Made by a program: the position numbers and the translations under genes
Notes under the pieces: generated by a model
Told to the model about the DNA's origin: nothing
Seen by the model: only the letters and a program-made list of their open reading frames with translations
Database searches by the model: none
NCBI GenBank assembly: GCA_937935205.1
Contig: CALGXU010000079.1
Coordinates: 1 to 5,195 of the forward strand
Source of the DNA: an uncultured Rothia sp.
GTDB lineage: Bacteria > Actinomycetota > Actinomycetes > Actinomycetales > Micrococcaceae
Reading direction: 5' to 3'
Length of the DNA stretch: 5,195 nucleotides
Part shown: positions 1 to 5,195 of the stretch, one piece after another
Layout of the letters: every line of letters begins with the position of its first letter
Numbering within the stretch: position 1 is the stretch's first letter

Positions 1-46
1 TTGCCCCGCCCCTCGGCGTTTAAGAAGCATTCCCAACTCGGATGCG
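1..46. other. Non-coding left edge, downstream of the small basic gene
   Basis: This stretch follows the TAG stop of the small gene at 47-49. On the transcribed (minus) strand a weak imperfect hairpin can be drawn between 27-30 and 42-45 (GCAT/ATGC), followed by a short T-rich stretch. The stem has a mismatch and no real T-run, so I do not call it a terminator. A second four-base stem (CGCC/GGCG) lies at 8-19 and may continue beyond the window. Nothing else is visible. Confidence 0.4.
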
Positions 47-367
47 CTACACGATATTGTTGCCCCAGTGCGGAGGACGCTGCTGACGCATCCATTCCAG
101 ACGCTCACGCTCCTCCGGGGTCAGCGACTGCGCGGAAATAGCCGCCTTCTGAGAACCCGTCTTCTGGGGGTTCTGCTTCTGGGCATCAGCTTTCTTCACG
201 GAAGCCCCCGCAGCAGACGAGGTACCCGAAGCCACCACCGGAGGCGTCGTCACACCCACCAGCAGAGGCTCAGCCCCGCTCACCGAGCCGCCGCCGCTCA
301 CACGACGGTGACCACGGCGAGGCTTCGGCGTCGACGAATAACTAGCCACGGACCTCAGCGCCCTCAT
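47..367 (-). CDS. Small basic hypothetical protein with RPPHWG tail, overlapping the helicase-like gene
   Basis: This is a 106-residue frame from ATG at 365-367 to TAG at 47-49. The N-terminus is rich in Arg, Ser and Gly (about residues 1-35). The middle is an Ala/Lys/Gln-rich, probably disordered linker (about 45-80). The C-terminus is more structured and distinctive: a short charged helix beginning LTPEERERLEWMRQQ, then RPPHWG at about 97-102. No enzyme motif, signal peptide or membrane segment is seen. The first 26 bases overlap the end of the large gene in another frame, which suggests translational coupling. A GTG at 347-349 would give 100 residues and an 8-base overlap; a GAGG-type sequence lies upstream of it, while the ATG has only a weak Shine-Dalgarno, so the start is open. 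Codons are G/C-ending but less strictly than in the large gene. I loosely recall short actinobacterial proteins ending in a similar PPHWG motif near such helicase-like genes, but could not check. Function unknown. Confidence 0.72.
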   Translation of the reverse strand: MRALRSVASYSSTPKPRRGHRRVSGGGSVSGAEPLLVGVTTPPVVASGTSSAAGASVKKADAQKQNPQKTGSQKAAISAQSLTPEERERLEWMRQQRPPHWGNNIV

Positions 368-3300
368 CCATATCCAGGTAGTGCAGCACGCGCGCCACCA
401 CAGCGTCCGGGTCAGCGAACACCTCCAGGGTGCCCAGCGTAATGTAGTTCCAGCCCGTGCGACTCAGACGCTCCGGCAGCAGACGGGTACGCTCACGCAC
501 CGAAGCACGCGCGTAATTCTGCTCGCCATCAGAGCACGCCACCAGCGGCATAGCCCCCGGCACGCTCGGGTTCGACGAAACCACGGGAGCCACGCCCAGC
601 GCAGGCACCGGCTCAGCCGCCAGCTTCTCCGGGGCGTGGGCGATCAGAGCGATATCGCCCTCACCGCGAGTCACACGCACACCGCACGCCTGCAGGCGCA
701 CCACCAAATCGTTCAGTAGCCAGTCGCCCAAATCCGGGGTGTCCGCATCGTCGGCTGCCAAGAACGCGTTACGCGGCAGGGTCTCCGGCACGCGCTGTGC
801 CTTCGCCTCCACCTCTTCACGCGCCTGACGTTCCGCATGCTCACGCAGCAGGTGATAGAAATCCACCGCGCCATGGTGCAGCTTCTGCGGATCCAGCTCC
901 GACGGGTCGATACACGAGACAATACGCAGGGCACGGCGTGCACGAGTCAACGCCACAACAAAGCCCTGACGGCCATGCTCAGCAGACAGCTGACCCAAAT
1001 CGTACGACGCCTGCCCCAGACGAGCACGGCCCACACCCAGGGAGAAAATCACGGTATCGCGCTCAAGGGTCTCGGCGCGGGTCAGGTCGACCACGCGGAA
1101 AGACTCCTCACCGGCGGCGAAGAACGGCGCCAGCTGCGGGTACAGGCTCAGGGCGTGACGCACCGACTCAGCCACACGCTGAGCGTGCTTCGGGCTAGCC
1201 GTCACCACCGCCAGCGAACGGTCCGGGGTGCGGTAGGCATGCTCCAGCACCAGGTTCGTGACGCGCTCCACCTCAACACCGGGCGAATCCAGGTTCGCGT
1301 TATCGCTGACCTTACCGCGAGTATCAATGTACTCAACGGTCAGCGAACCGGCAGGCTGAGCGGAGGCGCGGCTCACCGGTGCCGCATGTAGCTGCGAGCC
1401 GTAGAACTCACGGTTCAGGTAGTCGAGAATCACCGGGTCCATGCTGCGGTGCAGCATCGCCAGGGTGCGGTTGGGCAGTACGGTAGCGAGCACGTCGAAG
1501 GTGCTGTCCAGCTGCTCGTCGGTCGGCTCGGGTGCACCGAAAGTCGGCGCAGACACGATGAACGGCGAGGGGTAACCCGAATGCGGGTCGCCCAGGGCAA
1601 TCACCTGGTCGGCGCGGGTAATCGCCGGCAGGTTCGCCGCCAGCGGGGTCGACTCGGAGTCCAGCAGAAGCACCGTATCAAAACGCATGGAGGAGGGAAC
1701 CTTACGCGCCAGGGCGAACGGGCTCGCAGTCCACAGCGGCAGCAGGGTACGCGCCATGACCGGGGCGTGAGTCAGCAGCTCGTCGAGCACAAACTCGTAG
1801 CCGCGCAGCTGACTCTTCAGGTACGCCGCCTGGTCGTGCTCAGACTCAATACGTTCAGTCCACACGCGGGCCATCTTCGCCAGCAGACGCGCCGGGGCGC
1901 TGGTCATGTGGGCGTAGTCGGCACGGCGGAAACGGGACTCCGTATCGCGCAGACGGTCACCGTCCAGCAGCTTACCTTCGTGATGCTGCAGCAAGAACTC
2001 CAGGGCAGACTGCCACCAGGCAAGCTCCAGCTCAGCGGCAACAACCTCGGTCGGAACCTGACGTGCGTACAGGTCATCGAGTAGTTCCGACAGGCCGCGC
2101 TCACGCAGCTTCTGGGTCAGGGCGTCACGCTCCGGCAGGGTCATCAGCAGCACGCGGTCCGCCATGAGGGCGTCCAGGCGGGCATCCAGCACATCCAGGT
2201 CGGTGCGCACAAAATCGATGCCCTCGACAGTGTCCGCCAGGACAATGCCCAGGCCCGCCAGCTCAGAAACCAGGGAGTTCAGGGCGGCTGCCAGCTGATC
2301 CAGGTTCTCCGGGATCTGCGGGGTACGGGGCGCCTCAATGTGGCGAATCCACTCGGCACGCTCCGCCTGAACCACCTTCAGCTGCTCGTGCAGGTCACCG
2401 ATATTCACGCCGGGCAGGATGTACTCCTTCGCCGCGCGGCGCAGACGGGAACGCTGCATACTGCTCATCTCGATGCCGTTCTCGCGGCGCCACGCACCCG
2501 AAGCAGTCGCAGCAATCAGATCGGTCACCGGGCGGTCATAGACATCAGCGCGGAAACGCTTGAGCGTCTCGCGGATGCGCATCAGAATCGCCAACTGCGA
2601 CTCCCACTCAGCGATGGTACGACCCGGGCGCAGACCCAGCATGGCGCTGGTGCGGTTCATTGCCTCACGCAGGTTCAGCAGGGAGGACTTGAGGGTAATG
2701 ACCAGGGCGTACGCCTCAGCGGCCTCCTCGTCATTGACCAGGCGGGCACGGTACCACGGGGAGGTACGCGAAGCCGCCGCAAAACCATCAATCTCGCCCA
2801 GACGCACCAGCTCGGCACGCACCTGCTCACGCTCCATGAGCGCATCGAGCATAGGACGGTCAAAGCGCACGCGGGTTGCCGGGCCATCCTCGGAGGCGGT
2901 CAGCTCAGCCAGACGCTGCAGCGCCGAGTAGACAGAAATCTGCCAGTTTGCATCCTTGTTCAGCAGGGCACGAGTGTGGTCGAGCAGCGCGGCACGGGTT
3001 GCCACGAGCTCTTCATTCAGGTCCTCGGAGTTTGGCTCTTCAGCGCCCTCATTACGCACGATTGCGCGAATGAACTCGGCGCGCTGAGCCTCCGCATCAT
3101 GCTCGGCAAGCAGGTCGTAGCGCAGGCTCTCAATGCCGGTGCGCTTGAGCAGCGCCGAGAACTCAGCCAGGGTGGAGCGCTTCTCACCCACCACGAGCAC
3201 GGACTTGCCGCGACCCATCAGGGCGGAAGCAATGTTCACGGCGGTACGCAACGGCTCGGTGCCGGGCGCCGCAGTAATCGTGAAGGAGAACCCGCTGACC

Positions 3301-4295
3301 GCGGTGTCGATAATCTCCTGGGCATTCGCGTCCGCATCCAGCAGGAGCATTTCCTCCGCCGGGTCACGCTGATCCAGGGGCTGCTGCAGGTTGTGGGCGT
3401 TGAGCTCGCGCGGCTTCACGCCGGGCACCTTCAACGCCGCTAGGTCACGAACCAGCGGGGTGATGGCGGTGTGCGGCAGCTCGCCCAGGCTTTCCTTCAG
3501 GTCAGCAAAGGTCGAGATGAAGTACTTCGACTCAATGGTCATACCCGGAATACGACCGGCGGAGGCGCGCATACGCTCAATAACCGGCTCGGGGTCCAGG
3601 CGGGACATAGAGTTTGCCAGCTGCGCCACATCCATGGTGCCCAGGTCGATGCCGTATTCCTGCTTGATCTGTCGGACCATCGCCGGGTTCAGGCGTGCGG
3701 AACCTGCGAGGCGCAGCTCGAAGTCGTCATCCTTCGGGTGCGGGGTGATGCTCAGCGGCGCCATGAGAATCGGCGCGATGAAGCGCTTCTCGTAGGCGGC
3801 GGCATCCTCACGGGTGTCGTGCGAAAGCCAGGAGGCGGTACCCGCCACGAAATAGCCGGAGTCCAGGCCGTGGTCGGTGGCGAGTTCGTAAATCTTGGTG
3901 CGCAGGGTGCGGGCGGAGCGCATGCCCGCCTCCAGCTGCGACTTGTCGCGCAGAATCGTGGAGAGGCGGGTTTTGCGTCCGGCGAGTAGCTGGGCCAGGC
4001 CGGAGGGGTTAGCCTCGGACAGGTCGATGTGCACGTAGTCGACCTGGTTGAAGTCGAGCATCGCGTCGGGACCGGTGTAGACGTCCATCTGTTCTGCCCA
4101 ACGCTCAAGCCCCGCCGAGGGATCGAAGTCCTCGTGGGCGGGGTTCAGGTGTGCGGGCAGCTCAGCGATGTTGATTTCGTCGGCTACTTCGTGGGTTTCC
4201 TCTGCTGAGGTCGCGGCGGCTGCGGCGGGCTGAGCAATATCAGCCGGAGTGCCGGGTGCGTGCTGCGCGTCGGTAGGCTCGGGAATCTGGTTCAC
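342..4295 (-). CDS. Superfamily 1 helicase-like protein with degenerate ATPase motifs and REase-like C-terminus
   Basis: The product is a giant cytoplasmic helicase-like protein of 1317 residues, or 1333 if translation begins at GTG 4341-4343. Numbers below count from 4343; subtract 16 for the preferred start. Residues 17-75 are acidic and Ala-rich, probably disordered. Residues 78-280 look like the N-terminal region of actinobacterial DUF4011-type helicases, including IDLSEANPSGLAQLLAGR at 106-123. The P-loop position is APGTEPLR (359-366), without GK(S/T). A motif-Ia-like GKSVLVVGEK follows at 379-388. Residues 440-880 are long helical, probably coiled-coil segments. The Walker B position is FDTVLLLDSES (888-898), followed by GDPHSGYPSPF (918-928), a motif-IV-like LHRSMDP...FY (964-981), ERDTVIFSLGVG (1094-1105) and VALTRARR (1130-1137). 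The tail (about 1203-1325) resembles the MTES_1575-type restriction-endonuclease-like domain: GDIAL, SDGEQNY, then RERTRLLPERL...GW. The fold assignment is firm; ATPase or nuclease activity is doubtful because key residues are replaced. The start at GTG 4293-4295 is preferred because AAGGA lies ten bases upstream. The biological role is not established. Confidence 0.88.
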   Translation of the reverse strand: MNQIPEPTDAQHAPGTPADIAQPAAAAATSAEETHEVADEINIAELPAHLNPAHEDFDPSAGLERWAEQMDVYTGPDAMLDFNQVDYVHIDLSEANPSGLAQLLAGRKTRLSTILRDKSQLEAGMRSARTLRTKIYELATDHGLDSGYFVAGTASWLSHDTREDAAAYEKRFIAPILMAPLSITPHPKDDDFELRLAGSARLNPAMVRQIKQEYGIDLGTMDVAQLANSMSRLDPEPVIERMRASAGRIPGMTIESKYFISTFADLKESLGELPHTAITPLVRDLAALKVPGVKPRELNAHNLQQPLDQRDPAEEMLLLDADANAQEIIDTAVSGFSFTITAAPGTEPLRTAVNIASALMGRGKSVLVVGEKRSTLAEFSALLKRTGIESLRYDLLAEHDAEAQRAEFIRAIVRNEGAEEPNSEDLNEELVATRAALLDHTRALLNKDANWQISVYSALQRLAELTASEDGPATRVRFDRPMLDALMEREQVRAELVRLGEIDGFAAASRTSPWYRARLVNDEEAAEAYALVITLKSSLLNLREAMNRTSAMLGLRPGRTIAEWESQLAILMRIRETLKRFRADVYDRPVTDLIAATASGAWRRENGIEMSSMQRSRLRRAAKEYILPGVNIGDLHEQLKVVQAERAEWIRHIEAPRTPQIPENLDQLAAALNSLVSELAGLGIVLADTVEGIDFVRTDLDVLDARLDALMADRVLLMTLPERDALTQKLRERGLSELLDDLYARQVPTEVVAAELELAWWQSALEFLLQHHEGKLLDGDRLRDTESRFRRADYAHMTSAPARLLAKMARVWTERIESEHDQAAYLKSQLRGYEFVLDELLTHAPVMARTLLPLWTASPFALARKVPSSMRFDTVLLLDSESTPLAANLPAITRADQVIALGDPHSGYPSPFIVSAPTFGAPEPTDEQLDSTFDVLATVLPNRTLAMLHRSMDPVILDYLNREFYGSQLHAAPVSRASAQPAGSLTVEYIDTRGKVSDNANLDSPGVEVERVTNLVLEHAYRTPDRSLAVVTASPKHAQRVAESVRHALSLYPQLAPFFAAGEESFRVVDLTRAETLERDTVIFSLGVGRARLGQASYDLGQLSAEHGRQGFVVALTRARRALRIVSCIDPSELDPQKLHHGAVDFYHLLREHAERQAREEVEAKAQRVPETLPRNAFLAADDADTPDLGDWLLNDLVVRLQACGVRVTRGEGDIALIAHAPEKLAAEPVPALGVAPVVSSNPSVPGAMPLVACSDGEQNYARASVRERTRLLPERLSRTGWNYITLGTLEVFADPDAVVARVLHYLDMDEGAEVRG
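368..737 (-). other. Restriction-endonuclease-like C-terminal domain of the large protein
   Basis: This segment covers about residues 1203-1325 (counted from GTG 4343). It begins with DLGDWLLNDLVVRLQACGVRV, a helix-strand start typical of Vsr/PD-(D/E)xK-like folds appended to SF1 helicases. GDIALIA supplies a candidate first acidic residue (Asp1230). The central strand reads LVACSDGEQNY, where family members as I know them have an acidic residue shortly before DG. The following SVRERTRLLPERLSRTGW and the closing VFADPDAVVARVLHYL match the helix, Trp and final helix expected of the MTES_1575-type domain. The catalytic set looks incomplete, so a DNA-binding or structural role is as likely as cleavage. 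The assignment is from motif memory, not a search. Confidence 0.55.
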
Positions 4296-4305
4296 GTCGT
4301 GAGTG

Positions 4306-4310
4306 TCCTT
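4306..4310 (-). promoter_or_regulatory. Ribosome binding site deciding the start of the helicase-like gene
   Basis: AAGGA reads on the minus strand at 4310-4306, ten bases before GTG 4293-4295. The longer alternative start at GTG 4341-4343 has only a distant GGAAGAA (about 4359-4365). The extra N-terminal 16 residues are also encoded largely by the inverted repeat. Both points favour the shorter protein starting VNQIPEP. Confidence 0.55.
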
Positions 4311-4323
4311 GTGGGTCAGTGCG

Positions 4324-4343
4324 GTGTACGTTTGCACGTACAC
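4324..4343. promoter_or_regulatory. Perfect 8-bp inverted repeat, possible operator or leader hairpin
   Basis: The arms GTGTACGT (4324-4331) and ACGTACAC (4336-4343) are exact reverse complements separated by four bases (TTGC). The dyad ends 28 bases before the preferred GTG start (4295) and lies just upstream of the AAGGA ribosome-binding site. It also overlaps the alternative upstream GTG start at 4343. A 20-bp symmetric site is a typical size for a dimeric repressor operator. As RNA it would form a tight hairpin with a four-base loop in the leader. No known regulator motif is recognised. Confidence 0.4.
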
Positions 4344-4430
4344 ACCGAAGATGGTGGTTCTTCCGGGGTCCTCTGCCCGGTGTGCCTCAAGCGGGGCGGG
4401 TATCAGCGTACGCCTGTGTGATTACTGCGC

Positions 4431-4889
4431 TTACTTCGACCACATTGCGATATTGACGGCAAGCAGCACTACGGTCACCAATACGTAGAAGACCAGGGCA
4501 GGCAGAAGCGCCCAACGGTACTTGGGCGCCAGTTCGCCTTCCAGGTTGCCGAAGCGCAGGGAGCGGAAGAGGAAGAAGCTCAGGATTGCGCCGGGCAGGT
4601 TACCGATAATGACCAGCAGAATGGTCAGGTACAGGGCGTAGGCGCGTTCGGTGCGTTCGTTCTCTGCACCTGCGAGCTTGAGGGTGCCGCCCAGCAGCAG
4701 ACTGAGGCAGGCGTTCAGGAATGCCACGGTGAAGAAGGGGATCTTCAGGGCTGCTTGGAAGTCCATCTGGGAGTTCGCTGCGCCCAGGGCAATCCACAGC
4801 AGCAGCAGCGCGGGGATGATCATGAGGTACCAGAACAGGTACTTACGCATCTTGTCGGTGTTTTCGATGAGCGCGAAAATTGCGGTCAC
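4431..4889 (-). CDS. Hypothetical four-pass membrane protein
   Basis: This is a 152-residue protein from GTG 4887-4889 to TAA 4431-4433. It has four hydrophobic segments at about 17-37, 50-72, 84-108 and 125-149, so both termini should lie on the same side of the cytoplasmic membrane. The first segment follows a basic MRKY stretch. The loop at 73-83 is charged (GAENERTER) and the loop at 109-125 is also charged (RSLRFGNLEGELAPKYR), so topology cannot be settled by charge alone. There is no cleavable signal, no catalytic motif, no cysteine pair and no transporter signature. The GTG start is supported by GAAAGAG at 4897-4903, seven bases upstream; an internal ATG at 4848-4850 would cut the N-terminus to just before the first segment and has poorer spacing to any Shine-Dalgarno. 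The family is unrecognised. It lies 87 bases after a broken upstream frame and 135 bases before the helicase-like gene. A functional link to either is unproven. Confidence 0.8.
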   Translation of the reverse strand: MTAIFALIENTDKMRKYLFWYLMIIPALLLLWIALGAANSQMDFQAALKIPFFTVAFLNACLSLLLGGTLKLAGAENERTERAYALYLTILLVIIGNLPGAILSFFLFRSLRFGNLEGELAPKYRWALLPALVFYVLVTVVLLAVNIAMWSK

Positions 4890-4976
4890 AGGGTGTCTCT
4901 TTCAGATGGTCTCAGGCGGATTCGGTCGGGTTCAGGAGGAGCGAGTGAAGGAGCAGGTGGGCACAGTCACGCCTTG
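4890..4976. other. Spacer upstream of the membrane protein gene
   Basis: This short gap carries the GAAAGAG ribosome-binding site (4897-4903) near its downstream end. A five-base dyad ACGCC/GGCGT (4969-4973 and 4980-4984) spans the stop codon of the preceding frame, with a six-base loop. No T-run follows on the minus strand, so termination there is doubtful. No convincing promoter pair is seen. Confidence 0.4.
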
Positions 4977-5195
4977 TCAGGCGTCGATTTCGCCCCCGCT
5001 GTTGAGAGCGTCGTCCACCTGATCCTGCAGGGTTTCGCGGCGCTCATGTTCAACGTACTCGATGTAGCGGCGCACGATGTAGTCCAGCAGCACCGACAGC
5101 GCCACGAAGGAGTAGTAGGGCTTGCGCTGGGTGCTGATGTGGGTGGGGGTGGTCTGGTAGTGCAGGGACTACTCGGCATGCGAGGACATGTAGTT
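4977..5195 (-). pseudogene. 3' end of an unrecognised gene with an in-frame TAG
   Basis: The minus-strand frame beginning AAC TAC ATG at the right edge runs to TGA at 4977-4979. It encodes 72 codons that continue past a TAG at 5169-5171. Before the TAG it reads NYMSSHAE; after it come about 63 residues that look like real protein: a Tyr-rich stretch (SLHYQTTPTHIS, then RKPYYSF), an amphipathic helix (ALSVLLDYIVRRYIEYVEHER) and an acidic tail ending NSGGEIDA. Third codon positions are almost all G or C on both sides of the TAG, which supports one ancestral frame. The downstream part lacks a good start: the first GTG (5103-5105) has no Shine-Dalgarno and would remove half of it. A single base change (TAC to TAG) would explain the interruption. 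A sequencing error, or a true gene end at the TAG followed by a remnant, cannot be excluded. The 5' part lies outside the window and I do not recognise the family. Confidence 0.6.

Larger units (their letters stand above)
4296..4430. other. Spacer between the membrane protein gene and the helicase-like gene
   Basis: This is a 135-base gap if the downstream gene starts at 4295. It contains the perfect inverted repeat 4324-4343, a second eight-base palindrome GCGTACGC at 4406-4413, a GC-rich dyad CCGGG/CCCGG at 4363-4367 and 4376-4380, and an imperfect dyad GAAGA/TCTTC at 4347-4351 and 4359-4363. No T-run follows any dyad on the minus strand, so no intrinsic terminator is called. I looked for -35/-10 pairs on the minus strand: TTGAGG (4385-4390) and TGATAC (4400-4405) are isolated half-matches without a partner at proper spacing. 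The gap could be an intra-operon spacer or hold an unrecognised promoter. Confidence 0.5.

Noticed and set aside
68..719. Plus-strand frames at 68-442 and 381-719
   Set aside because: Arg/His-rich shadows opposite the small basic gene and the end of the large gene.
1449..2084. A 211-codon open frame on the plus strand, with similar ones at 837-1391 and 3471-3989
   Set aside because: These are shadows of the helicase-like gene with the same unnatural composition and no ribosome-binding site worth calling.
2340..3443. A 367-codon open frame on the plus strand
   Set aside because: It lies entirely antisense to the helicase-like gene. Its product is Arg/Gln/His-rich with no family features; long antisense frames are common opposite high-GC genes.
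4363..4380. GC-rich dyad CCGGG/CCCGG as a terminator for the membrane gene
   Set aside because: The stem is only five base pairs and no T-run follows on the transcribed strand.
4303..4488. Plus-strand frame across the spacer between the two genes
   Set aside because: It crosses the dyad and the end of the membrane gene, has atypical composition and no supported start.
4797..4809. CAG-type triplet run as a repeat
   Set aside because: It is short and encodes the Leu stretch of the first membrane segment.
5141..5157. G-rich run on the plus strand as a possible G-quadruplex
   Set aside because: Only two of the G-tracts reach three bases, and the run is explained by Thr/Pro codons on the minus strand.
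4967..5179. A 70-codon minus-strand frame near the right edge
   Set aside because: Its product is a Ser/Thr/Pro/Cys-rich low-complexity string. A neighbouring frame has proper codon bias and a credible C-terminus despite its TAG, so this one is the shadow.

Overview
The window looks like chromosomal DNA from a high-GC actinobacterium. GC is around 60%, third codon positions are mostly G or C, and two of the three complete genes appear to use GTG starts. The main protein resembles a helicase-like family that I know from Micrococcales. Composition and protein style fit Micrococcaceae, possibly Rothia, but that placement is a guess from memory. All supported genes lie on the minus strand, so they are transcribed from right to left.

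In transcription order: (1) 4977-5195 holds the 3' end of an unrecognised gene that enters from the right edge. Its good coding frame is interrupted by an in-frame TAG. (2) 4431-4889 encodes a 152-residue protein with four hydrophobic segments and no recognised family. (3) 4296-4430 is a spacer with a perfect 8-bp inverted repeat and other short dyads. (4) 342-4295 (or from 4343) encodes a very large superfamily 1 helicase-like protein with a restriction-endonuclease-like C-terminus. (5) 47-367 encodes a small basic protein whose start overlaps the 3' end of the large gene. Positions 1-46 are non-coding as far as can be seen.

The large protein is the most interesting item. Its overall order matches DUF4011-type / DNA2-NAM7-like helicases: an N-terminal conserved region, a P-loop region, a long helical middle, Walker B, motifs IV to VI, then a nuclease-like tail. 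However, the ATP-binding and hydrolysis residues are lost: Walker A has no GK(S/T), the DEAS box reads DSES, and the Q of the GDPxQ motif is gone. The C-terminal nuclease-like domain also lacks an obvious acidic catalytic residue before its DG motif. By sequence this may be a helicase-nuclease pseudoenzyme that is still under selection, since it has an uninterrupted frame of about 4 kb. The small downstream protein is probably translationally coupled to it. Whether the membrane protein and the broken upstream gene belong to the same unit cannot be decided from the sequence. I see no RNA genes, mobile elements, CRISPR arrays or convincing intrinsic terminators.
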